DNA from: Actinomycetota bacterium
GTDB taxonomy: Bacteria > Actinomycetota > CADDZG01 > WHSQ01
Direction: 5' to 3'
Assembly: GCA_013695055.1 (NCBI GenBank)
Contig: JACDBF010000176.1
Location: forward strand, 1 to 5,756
DNA length: 5,756 bases
Shown here: one piece after another, positions 1-5,756 of the stretch
Numbering within the stretch: position 1 is the stretch's first letter
Layout of the letters: the number at the start of each line of letters is the position of its first letter
Made by a program: the position numbers and the translations under genes
Notes under the pieces: model-generated
Database searches by the model: none
Told to the model about the DNA's origin: nothing
What the model saw: only the letters and a program-made list of their open reading frames with translations

Positions 1-963
1 AGCCACGACCTCGTCTTGCTCGATTCGGCGATCACCCGCATTCTGCATCTCGACGAGGGAGAGCTCATCGAGTACAAGGGCACCTACACCCACTACCGCG
101 CCGCCCGCAAGGCCGACGAAGCTCGACGGGTCAAGATCGTCGGGCGCCAGCAGGCCGAGATCAAACGGTTGAGCACTCTCGCTGATTCAATGCGACATCA
201 AACACAAAAACGCGCCCGCATAGCGAAGACGCTCGATTCGCGCGTCGAGAAGCTGAAGTCGCGCGCGCTTGCGCCACAATCCTCCAAGGAAAGATCGCTG
301 CGGCTTCGCTTCCCCGAACCGCCGCGTGCAGGTAAGACCGTGCTCACGGTAAAGGGACTCACTAAGAGCTACGGGGGCCCGCCGGTGTTTCGGGCGGTGA
401 GCTTCCAGGTGGGCAACGGGGAGCGGCTGCTGGTGATGGGTCTCAACGGAGCGGGGAAAACCAGCTTGCTTCGCATTCTGACCGGCGAAAGCGAGCCCGA
501 TGCCGGTTTCACTCACCTCGGCCACGGCGTCTCGACCGGGTACTACGCTCAGGAGCACGAGGGCATTCACGCGGGACGAGACGTTCTCGAGCACATGAAG
601 TCGCAGTCGCCTGCAACCGAGCAGCAGCTGCGTGCCCTTCTCGGCATGTTCGGTCTCATCGGAGAATTCGCATGGCAGGACGCCGGCACGCTTTCGGGGG
701 GCGAGAAAACCAAGCTTGCGCTCGCTCAGCTTGTTGCCGGGCGTCACAACTTCTTGATGCTCGACGAGCCGACGAACAACCTCGACCCCCCGTCGCTGCA
801 GTCTGTGGCGCAGGCATTGAGCGCGTGGCCGGGAGCCATGATCATCGTCAGCCACGACGCCGAGTTCGTCCGGCGCCTCCAACCCGATCGAGTGCTGCTG
901 ATGCCCGAGGGCAAGCTCGATTACTGGTCGGACGACCTGCTGGAGCTCGTCTCGCTCGCCTGA
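1..963 (+). CDS. ABC-F family ATP-binding protein, 3' part (5' end outside window)
   Basis: This is the C-terminal 320 codons of a soluble ABC-F ATPase, a family with two ABC domains and no membrane part whose studied members act on the ribosome in translation. The frame is open from base 1. The first codons read SHD, the H-loop of ABC domain 1, followed by LLDSAITRILHLDEG, so the TTG at 16 is internal and the true start lies upstream. Numbering from codon 1: a charged, probably coiled-coil linker spans about 30-105. ABC domain 2 follows with Walker A GLNGAGKT (147-154), Q-loop YYAQEHEG (around 184), signature LSGGE (231-235), Walker B LMLDEP (252-257) and H-loop SHD (284-286). All ATPase motifs seen are intact. 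The tail YWSDDLLELVSLA resembles actinobacterial ABC-F proteins, as I recall them. Whether it is a housekeeping factor or an antibiotic-protection type cannot be told from this half. The stop TGA lies inside the convergent helicase gene. Confidence 0.96.
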   Translation, partial: SHDLVLLDSAITRILHLDEGELIEYKGTYTHYRAARKADEARRVKIVGRQQAEIKRLSTLADSMRHQTQKRARIAKTLDSRVEKLKSRALAPQSSKERSLRLRFPEPPRAGKTVLTVKGLTKSYGGPPVFRAVSFQVGNGERLLVMGLNGAGKTSLLRILTGESEPDAGFTHLGHGVSTGYYAQEHEGIHAGRDVLEHMKSQSPATEQQLRALLGMFGLIGEFAWQDAGTLSGGEKTKLALAQLVAGRHNFLMLDEPTNNLDPPSLQSVAQALSAWPGAMIIVSHDAEFVRRLQPDRVLLMPEGKLDYWSDDLLELVSLA

Positions 964-2894
964 GGCTCCGGGCCGGCGCTCTTTAGCACCTCGAGGATCT
1001 CGTCGCCGTAGCGCTCGAGCTTGGCAGGGCCTATGCCCGGAACACGCGACAGCTGCACCTTGCTCGAGGGTGTTCGCTCCGCGATCTCTTGGACGCTCGA
1101 GTCATGCAGGATCACGTACGCTGGCTTGCCGTCGGCGCGCGCACGAGATTTGCGCCATTCTTTCAGGGCCGAGACGGTCACTCCATCTTCTACAACGTCC
1201 CGCTTTCTAGCCGCCGGCACTGCTGCAGCAGCGGCAGCAGCCGCCAAGCCGAGCTCTGCGACGAAGCGGCTGGGTGCCGCGCGACCTGCGCTCAACCAGG
1301 TGATAACGAGATGCAACTTGGCTCGGGTGATCCCCACGTAGAGGAGGCGCCTCTCCTCCGCGATCGCCTCGTCGCTGCGCGCTCTTTTGAAAGGCAGCTC
1401 ACCCTCTTGGAGACGCGGGAGCAGCACGGCCTGGAACTCGAGGCCCTTGGCCCGGTGATAGGTGAGCAGGTTCACGCCGCGTCCATCACCGTCGGCGCCG
1501 AAACGGGTCTCTAGGTCCGCAACGAAATCGCGGGCGGTGCTTGCGCCGTCATCAAACTCGGCGGCGAGCACGACCAGACGCCCGAGATCGTTCTGGCGCG
1601 TGATCTCTTGCTCCCCTAGACCTTCGGGCGGCGACTCGACATAACCGTCCTTGTCGGCCAGGGCCCGCACCGCTCCCGCAACCTCCGATGTCGCGGACCG
1701 CTTGAGCGCGCTCATCAGTCTTCGGGCAGCGGGACGTTTCAAGAACGCCCCACCGCGAACTTGAAAGGGAATGTGAGCTGCGGCGAAGCGCTCCTCGTAG
1801 TCCTCCGAGCGGAAGTTGGCCCGATACAAGACGCCCATGTCCTCGAAGGCGACGCCGCTCCGATGCAGGTCCTGAACGCTTCGGACTATGAAGTCGAGCT
1901 CGTCGTGCGGATCGTCGAAGCAGCGGGCTGTGGGCTGGGGCCCGCTCGGCTTTTCGGGCGTCAACACCTTCTTGGCTCCGCCGAGCGCCGCGACCAGCCG
2001 GTTGCCCACTGCGAGGATCTCGGGCGACGAGCGGTAGTTGCGCTCCAAGCGCACGGTCAAGGTTCTCGGATAGAGTCGGGGCATCTCGAGCAAGTGCTGA
2101 GGGCTCGCGCCGGTGAACGAATAGATGGATTGATAGTCGTCGCCTACGACACACAGATCGTCCCGGCCGCCCAGCCATCGCTCCAGCAGTGACCGTTGGA
2201 GCAGGTTCACGTCCTGATACTCATCGACCGTGAACGCCCGGTACCTCGCTCTAAAACGCTCGCTCGCGAGCTCGTCTTCGTCGAACATGCGGACGCAGTG
2301 CTCGAGCACGTCCTCGAAGTCGATCAGCCCTTGCTCGCTCTTCCTCCGCTCGTAGGTTCGGTAGACGCCGGCCATCAGGTCTTCGGGGATGGGGGGCTCG
2401 TGGTTACCGAGCGCGGCGAGATAGTCCTCCGGGCCCAGCCGCCGGTTCTTGGCCCACTCGATCTCGGCGGCGAGATCGGCGGCGGGACGAAAGCGATAGG
2501 CCTTCGGCAAAGAGTTGGCAATTTGGCGCAGCGCGAGCCCCTTCGAGGGCAGGATGCGCCCGGGAGGCTCGGCCGCGAGGTGGTGAAGCTGAGCCAGCGC
2601 CGCCGAGTGGAAGGTCCGGGCACGCACGCCCGTTATCTCGAGCGCCGAGAGGCGGGCGCGCATCTCCCCGGCGGCCTTGTCGGTGAAGGTCACGGCGAGG
2701 ATCTCGGGGCCATCGAAGGTCCTGGTCGCCACTTGATTGGCGATTCGGCGCGTGATCGTGGTGGTCTTGCCCGAACCGGCCCCCGCCAGGATACAGACGG
2801 GCCCCCGGACCGCTTCTACGGCGCGCAGCTGCTCGGGATTCAGGCCCTGGAAGATGCGCTCCGGCTCCACGCTCTCACGATAAGGGCGGGTCAA
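921..2894 (-). CDS. UvrD2-like ATP-dependent DNA helicase (SF1A, UvrD/PcrA family) with C-terminal HRDC domain
   Basis: A 657-residue 3'-5' DNA helicase of the UvrD/Rep/PcrA type, expected to unwind or translocate on DNA in repair or replication restart in the cytoplasm. Motifs in order: Q-motif LNPEQ (18-22), Walker A GAGSGKTT (38-45), Ia TFTDKAAGEMRARL (69-82), Ic TFHS (94-97), II DEYQD (224-228), III GDDYQSIYSFTGA (251-263), IV ERNYRS (284-289), V TYHRAKGLEF (478-487), VI EERRLLYVGITRAK (513-526). Residues about 573-640 form an HRDC domain (VSALKEWR, PAYVILHDSS, VPGIGPAKLERYG), as in mycobacterial UvrD2. Unlike UvrD2 it has no Cys4 motif between motor and HRDC; eight alanines (551-558) lie there. 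The start is uncertain: TTG at 2894 has no clear ribosome binding site, and GTG at 2870 (codon 9) would also keep the whole Q-motif. The last 13 residues, Ser-rich, overlap the ABC-F gene. The ATPase motifs are complete, so it is probably active. Orthology to UvrD2 is inferred. Confidence 0.95.
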   Translation of the reverse strand: MTRPYRESVEPERIFQGLNPEQLRAVEAVRGPVCILAGAGSGKTTTITRRIANQVATRTFDGPEILAVTFTDKAAGEMRARLSALEITGVRARTFHSAALAQLHHLAAEPPGRILPSKGLALRQIANSLPKAYRFRPAADLAAEIEWAKNRRLGPEDYLAALGNHEPPIPEDLMAGVYRTYERRKSEQGLIDFEDVLEHCVRMFDEDELASERFRARYRAFTVDEYQDVNLLQRSLLERWLGGRDDLCVVGDDYQSIYSFTGASPQHLLEMPRLYPRTLTVRLERNYRSSPEILAVGNRLVAALGGAKKVLTPEKPSGPQPTARCFDDPHDELDFIVRSVQDLHRSGVAFEDMGVLYRANFRSEDYEERFAAAHIPFQVRGGAFLKRPAARRLMSALKRSATSEVAGAVRALADKDGYVESPPEGLGEQEITRQNDLGRLVVLAAEFDDGASTARDFVADLETRFGADGDGRGVNLLTYHRAKGLEFQAVLLPRLQEGELPFKRARSDEAIAEERRLLYVGITRAKLHLVITWLSAGRAAPSRFVAELGLAAAAAAAAVPAARKRDVVEDGVTVSALKEWRKSRARADGKPAYVILHDSSVQEIAERTPSSKVQLSRVPGIGPAKLERYGDEILEVLKSAGPEPQASETSSSRSSDQ

Positions 2895-2925
2895 GACATC
2901 TTCGGGAACCGGACCCGAGCGCGGC

Positions 2926-2971
2926 GAAGGCCTCAGACGACGATGGGGGCCCTTCGGCGTCTGAGGCCTTC
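2926..2971. repeat. Perfect 14-bp inverted repeat (stem-loop) upstream of the helicase
   Basis: The arms GAAGGCCTCAGACG (2926-2939) and CGTCTGAGGCCTTC (2958-2971) are exact reverse complements with an 18-nt loop. The stem is long and GC-rich. No T-run follows on either strand, so it is not a classical intrinsic terminator. It lies 32 bp before the proposed helicase start, so it could be a 5'-UTR hairpin of that gene, a U-less terminator of leftward or rightward read-through, or a protein-binding site. The sequence alone does not decide. Confidence 0.85.
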
Positions 2972-3057
2972 TGCCTCTCGGGGTGAGATCTAAGCCCGGT
3001 CTGTCAACGAATCCTCCCCTTGGGAGATAGTCGAAACGTTCGATTGATCGGTTGGCT

Positions 3058-3120
3058 CGCGGATCCCCTTCCCATGGCGGCTACTCGCTCGCGACCGGCC
3101 TCGAGGAGGGGATCCTTGCG
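3058..3120. repeat. Imperfect inverted repeat in the divergent intergenic region
   Basis: GGATCCCCT (3061-3069) is matched by AGGGGATCC (3107-3115). The stem can be extended outward by CGC (3058-3060) pairing with GCG (3118-3120) across a 2-nt bulge, and inward by a G-T wobble and one C-G pair. The loop is about 33 nt. It could be an operator or part of a structured transcript; its function is unknown. Confidence 0.55.
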
Positions 3121-3143
3121 GCTTGACCCAACAGGGCTACTTT
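3116..3143 (+). promoter_or_regulatory. Weak candidate promoter for the sugar dehydrogenase gene
   Basis: TTGCGG (3116-3121) and TACTTT (3138-3143) are 16 bp apart. The second fits the TANNNT -10 pattern common in actinobacteria; the first matches the -35 consensus poorly. A TTGACC at 3123-3128 is a better -35 word but has no good -10 at the right distance (TATCCC at 3145-3150). If used, the transcript would have a leader of roughly 155 nt before the GTG start. This is pattern matching only. Confidence 0.25.
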
Positions 3144-3180
3144 GTATCCCGACCCGACCCCCCTGCGCATCCCCCGAATG

Positions 3181-3239
3181 GGTGAATCCGCACCGTCGAG
3201 AGTGGGAAAAAGCGCACCGAGCCGGGCTCGGGATTCGCC
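3181..3239 (+). repeat. Nested stem-loop in the probable leader of the sugar dehydrogenase gene
   Basis: GGTGAATCC (3181-3189) can pair with GGATTCGCC (3231-3239) as nine base pairs including one G-U. Inside it, CCGAGCC (3217-3223) faces GGCTCGG (3225-3231), a competing hairpin that shares base 3231. The word CGCACCG occurs twice (3189-3195 and 3213-3219). The arrangement could allow alternative folds in the mRNA leader, but I matched it to no known riboswitch. Confidence 0.4.
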
Positions 3240-3292
3240 GCGACCCCGTAACTCCGGGCCCGATGTACGAATGGGGGCCTTCGGGCGACAAG

Positions 3293-3297
3293 AGGAG
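3293..3297 (+). promoter_or_regulatory. Shine-Dalgarno AGGAG for the sugar dehydrogenase gene
   Basis: AGGAG lies 8 nt before the GTG at 3306, an ideal spacing, and 17 nt before the ATG at 3315. This favours GTG as the start. A weaker GAAGG (3299-3303) is 11 nt from the ATG, so a second start three codons inside is possible. Confidence 0.75.
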
Positions 3298-3305
3298 AGA
3301 AGGCC

Positions 3306-4508
3306 GTGACGGGCATGAGAGGACCGCGAGGCTGGGCGACGGTGATGATGGTCCTTCTTTCAGCCTGCGCTACGGGAAGCGAGGACTCCGGTGTTTCTCG
3401 CCCCTACGGCGGCACGGGGTCCGGCATCGACGGCGAGGGCTCGGGGATCGAGCTCGTAACGGTCGCCTCGGGCCTGGAGGCGCCGCTGTTCGCCACGCAC
3501 GCAGGCGACGGAACGGGCACCCTCTACGTCGTCGAGCAGACGGGGGCAATCCGCATGGTCGCCGGCGGCGAGCTGGCCGATCCCTTTCTCGATATCGGAG
3601 AGCGCATCGTCGCGGGCGGCGAGCAGGGCTTGCTCGGCCTCGCCTTTCATCCGAGATACGAGGACAACGGTCGTTTCTTCGTGAGCTACACAGATTTACA
3701 GGGCGACGATGTCGTCGCCGAGTACCTGCGCGACGAAGGGTCTGAGCCTGCGAGCTCAGATCCCGATTCGGAGCGCATTCTGCTGCGCATCGACGACCCT
3801 TACGCGAATCACAACGGCGGGGCACTCGCATTCGGGGAAGACGGCTACCTCTACATCGCGACGGGCGACGGCGGCAGCGCCGGTGACCCGCTCGGCAATG
3901 GACAGGACCTCGGCGCGCTTCTCGGCAAGATCCTACGCATCGATGTCGACGATCCCCCACCCGGCGGGCCTTACCGGATACCGGACGACAATCCCTTTGT
4001 GGGACGCCCGGACGCCCGGCCCGAGATCTGGGCGTACGGCCTTCGTAACCCGTGGCGTTTCAGCTTCGACTCGGCTACGGGAGACATATGGATCGGAGAT
4101 GTCGGCCAAAGCTCGCAGGAGGAGATCGATCGGGCCCCAGGGGGGAAAGGGGGCCTCAACTATGGCTGGAACATCACCGAGGGAACCGCGTGCTACCAGC
4201 CCGAGGAGGGATGCGATCAAGGGGGCCTCGTCGAGCCGGCAGCCGTCTACTCCCACGAGGAAGGCTGCTCGGTCACCGGGGGCTACGTGTACCGGGGGTC
4301 CGAGCTCCCCGAGCTAAGGGGAACCTACCTCTACTCAGATTACTGTTCGGGAACGATTTGGGGGCTCGACACGGATACGCGCGAGTCCGCACCAAGGGTC
4401 CTGCTGTCGACCGATCGCTCGGTCAGCTCGTTCGGCCTCGACCAAGAGGGCGAGCTCTACCTCACCGACATCTCGTCGGGAGAGCTTCTGCGCGTCGCGT
4501 CCGGATAG
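3306..4508 (+). CDS. PQQ-dependent sugar dehydrogenase family lipoprotein (GSDH/Asd-like beta-propeller)
   Basis: A 400-residue protein of the soluble glucose/aldose dehydrogenase family (six-bladed beta-propeller, Pfam GSDH type), which oxidises sugars with PQQ and passes electrons to an acceptor outside the cytoplasm. Residues 1-21 are a lipoprotein signal: basic residues, a short hydrophobic stretch and lipobox LSAC with Cys21. A Gly/Ser-rich spacer follows to about 47. Family motifs: EQGLLGLAFHP (106-116), NHNGGALAF (168-176), YLYIATGDGG (181-190), GLRNPWRFSFD (245-255), GDVGQ (264-268), LNYGW (284-288). By remembered alignment to Acinetobacter s-GDH, His169 matches catalytic His144 and Arg247-Asn248 match Arg228-Asn229; Asp143 is Asn168 here. 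Cys296/303 and Cys321/347 could form disulfides. The GTG start is set by the AGGAG at 3293. No PQQ synthesis gene is in the window. The sugar is unknown, and a non-PQQ member of the fold is possible. The 3' end overlaps the convergent GGDEF-EAL gene. Confidence 0.92.
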   Translation: MTGMRGPRGWATVMMVLLSACATGSEDSGVSRPYGGTGSGIDGEGSGIELVTVASGLEAPLFATHAGDGTGTLYVVEQTGAIRMVAGGELADPFLDIGERIVAGGEQGLLGLAFHPRYEDNGRFFVSYTDLQGDDVVAEYLRDEGSEPASSDPDSERILLRIDDPYANHNGGALAFGEDGYLYIATGDGGSAGDPLGNGQDLGALLGKILRIDVDDPPPGGPYRIPDDNPFVGRPDARPEIWAYGLRNPWRFSFDSATGDIWIGDVGQSSQEEIDRAPGGKGGLNYGWNITEGTACYQPEEGCDQGGLVEPAAVYSHEEGCSVTGGYVYRGSELPELRGTYLYSDYCSGTIWGLDTDTRESAPRVLLSTDRSVSSFGLDQEGELYLTDISSGELLRVASG

Positions 4509-5756
4509 GGCGCGACGTCCGCCGCTTCTCTCGAGATCGCAAATACGCCGTTGCGCTCTTTGATCCAGGAAGTGAGCTGCTCGGGTGGAACCGGCGGGCT
4601 TACGTAAAAGCCCTGGGCAACGTCGCACCTCAGCTGCGAGAGCTCTCTCCACAACTCGAGGGACTCCACGCCCTCCGCCGTCACCTTCAGACCGAGGTTG
4701 TGCGCGAGGTCGATGGTGGAGTGAACGATGACCTTGTCGTTGTCATCACGTCTCATGTTGATCACGAACGACTTGTCGATCTTTATCTCGGCGACGGGAA
4801 GCCTCCTCAGGTGAGCCAGAGACGAGTAGCCGGCCCCGAAGTCGTCCAGTGACAAGGTTATGCCCATAGCACTCAGCTTTGTCAGACAGTCCGCGGCCCG
4901 AGCCGGATCGGACATAATGCTGCTTTCCGTGATCTCGAGATCGAGCAGATGTGCAGAGACTCCCCACTTGGTCAATAGCTGGGCGACTTCCTCGGGGAAC
5001 GCCGGATCCAATAGGTTGCGACGTGCAAGGTTGACGGCCACGCTGAGGTCGAGCCGCTGATCCATCCACGAGCGACATTGCTCTAGAGCCTGATCGAGCA
5101 CGGCCAGCGTTAGCGGACCGATCAGCCCCGTTCGCTCCGCCGGGGGTATGAACTCGTCGGGAAAGACGAGCCCACGTTTGGGATGATTCCATCGGAGCAA
5201 CGCTTCGGCCCCATTGATCTCGCCGGTCCGCATGTCGGCCTTGGGCTGATAATGAAGGATCAGCTCCTTCTCATCGATGGCCCGTCTGAGCTCGCCGAGC
5301 ATCGCCAGTTGCTGCGCGCTGTGTCGATCGCGTTCACCCGCGTAAATCTCGAACCCGTTGTGACTCTCCTTGGCCACGTACATGGCCACGTCGGCCCGTT
5401 GGATGAGTGTGGCTACATCCGTGCCGTCCTCCGGATACAAGGCGATGCCGATGCTTGCTTCTATGTCGAGCGACAGCTCTCCGACCACCTCTTCGAGCAC
5501 GAACGGGCGCTCGAGCGCCTTCTCGATCCTCCCCGCGACCTCGACGGCATGCTGCACTCCTTCCAATCGCGGGATTACGACCGCAAACTCATCTCCTCCG
5601 AGTCGCGCCACGGTGTCCGACTCGCGCAGCGTCCCGGTGATGGAAGGCCCGATCTTTCGCAGAAGGAGATCACCGATGTGATGTCCGAGGCTGTCGTTGA
5701 TCTCCTTGAAGCGATCGAGATCGATGAGCAAGACGGCAACCGGAAGATCCGATCTC
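4457..5756 (-). CDS. GGDEF-EAL domain protein, c-di-GMP synthesis/breakdown (5' end outside window)
   Basis: This is the C-terminal part of a diguanylate cyclase/c-di-GMP phosphodiesterase. The frame is open to the right edge (RSDLPVAVLLIDLDRFK), so the TTG at 5731 is an internal Leu; about 30 residues of GGDEF and any sensor domain lie outside. Numbering from that Leu: IDLDRFKEIND (3-13); RESD (36-39), exactly five residues before GGDEF (45-49), fitting an inhibitory RxxD I-site; GGDEF domain to about 130. The EAL domain (about 155-392) keeps EALLRW (176-181), Asn234 in VNL, Glu266 in LEITES, DDFGAGYSS (296-304), Lys317 in IKID, Glu353 in AEGVE and Gln373 in QGFYVS, the metal- and catalysis-related residues of active EAL enzymes. 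Both activities look possible; the net direction cannot be told. A 32-residue tail of no recognised domain ends in the overlap with the dehydrogenase gene. It is convergent to that gene, so not in its operon. Confidence 0.96.
   Translation of the reverse strand, partial: RSDLPVAVLLIDLDRFKEINDSLGHHIGDLLLRKIGPSITGTLRESDTVARLGGDEFAVVIPRLEGVQHAVEVAGRIEKALERPFVLEEVVGELSLDIEASIGIALYPEDGTDVATLIQRADVAMYVAKESHNGFEIYAGERDRHSAQQLAMLGELRRAIDEKELILHYQPKADMRTGEINGAEALLRWNHPKRGLVFPDEFIPPAERTGLIGPLTLAVLDQALEQCRSWMDQRLDLSVAVNLARRNLLDPAFPEEVAQLLTKWGVSAHLLDLEITESSIMSDPARAADCLTKLSAMGITLSLDDFGAGYSSLAHLRRLPVAEIKIDKSFVINMRRDDNDKVIVHSTIDLAHNLGLKVTAEGVESLELWRELSQLRCDVAQGFYVSPPVPPEQLTSWIKERNGVFAISREAADVAPYPDATRRSSPDEMSVR

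Larger units (their letters stand above)
2895..3305. other. Divergent intergenic region between helicase and sugar dehydrogenase genes
   Basis: This 411-bp stretch separates two divergently transcribed genes and should hold both promoters. No convincing gene was found in it. It holds several inverted repeats, listed separately. Toward the helicase, the - strand has a perfect TTGACA hexamer (3002-3007), but no good -10 at 16-18 bp; a TAGATC at 2987-2992 is too close, so this promoter is unproven. A small operator-like palindrome, TCGAA-ACG-TTCGA, sits at 3031-3043, and a CTCCC/GGGAG mini-hairpin at 3014-3026. I looked for tRNA T-arms and for sequences matching 4.5S RNA, c-di-GMP, TPP and cobalamin riboswitches and found none that fit. 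Confidence 0.7.

Noticed and set aside
187..882. A 231-codon open frame on - opposite the ABC-F gene
   Set aside because: Antisense to Walker A, signature and Walker B of a clear ABC domain; composition is Arg/His/Leu-rich with no domain, as expected of a shadow frame.
2926..2971. Calling the 14-bp stem-loop an intrinsic terminator
   Set aside because: No T-run follows on either strand and no gene ends nearby; both flanking genes start away from it.
2196..2993. A 265-codon open frame on + opposite the helicase N-terminal half
   Set aside because: It lies wholly antisense to strongly conserved helicase motifs, shows no recognisable domain and fits the long antisense frames usual in high-GC genes.
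3031..3060. A tRNA T-arm (GTTCGATT) in the intergenic region
   Set aside because: No flanking 5-bp stem, acceptor or anticodon arm can be drawn around it.
3171..3270. Resemblance to a c-di-AMP (ydaO-type) riboswitch: GGGTGAATCC and TAACTCCGG words
   Set aside because: The words recall parts of that class, but the GGAGGAACC-type element, the GACAGCTAAC core and a closing P1 stem are not found. A covariance search with the ydaO-yuaA model would settle it; a significant hit would overturn this.
3004..3291. A 95-codon - frame within the divergent region
   Set aside because: It begins at a TTG without a ribosome binding site, resembles nothing I know and overlaps the probable leader and promoters of the dehydrogenase gene.
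3020..3745. A 241-codon + frame from the intergenic region into the dehydrogenase gene
   Set aside because: It reads the dehydrogenase in the wrong frame, giving an Arg-rich sequence with no domain; the intergenic part has no clear start signal.
4052..4852. A 266-codon + frame across the end of the dehydrogenase and the EAL gene
   Set aside because: It is out of frame with the dehydrogenase and antisense to the conserved EAL catalytic motifs; no domain is recognisable.
1..5756. A novel multi-gene defence, mobile or biosynthetic system
   Set aside because: All four genes belong to well-known families, alternate in strand and share no pathway; no transposase, integrase, direct-repeat boundary or CRISPR-like repeat array was seen.

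Overview
The window is high-GC DNA, apparently from an actinomycetote (Actinomycetota); an uncultured or little-studied lineage is possible, but I cannot place it further. Two features support this. The C-terminal half of the ABC-F protein, including its final YWSDDLLELVSLA-type tail, looks like the ABC-F proteins of Streptomyces and relatives. The helicase has the UvrD-plus-HRDC layout known from actinobacterial UvrD2. The phylum call is inference from remembered families, not from a search.

Layout, left to right: (1) 1-963, + strand, the 3' part of an ABC-F ATPase gene, cut by the left edge. (2) 921-2894, - strand, a complete UvrD2-like SF1A DNA helicase with a C-terminal HRDC domain; its end overlaps the end of the ABC-F gene by 43 bp. 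(3) 2895-3305, a 411-bp divergent intergenic region rich in inverted repeats, including a perfect 14-bp stem at 2926-2971, and a good ribosome binding site at its right end. (4) 3306-4508, + strand, a complete PQQ-dependent sugar dehydrogenase family lipoprotein. (5) 4457-5756, - strand, a GGDEF-EAL cyclic-di-GMP protein cut by the right edge, overlapping the end of the dehydrogenase gene by 52 bp.

The genes alternate + - + -, so no two are co-directional and no operon is visible. Their roles are also unrelated: ribosome-associated ATPase, DNA repair helicase, extracytoplasmic sugar oxidation and second-messenger turnover. I see no phage, transposon, CRISPR, toxin-antitoxin or defence system, and no RNA gene. 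The content is ordinary chromosomal.

The points worth a second look are local: the helicase lacks the Cys4 motif of mycobacterial UvrD2 and has an alanine run at that place; both convergent pairs overlap in their coding sequence; the divergent region has several potential hairpins; and the GGDEF-EAL protein keeps the signature residues for both synthesis and breakdown of c-di-GMP.
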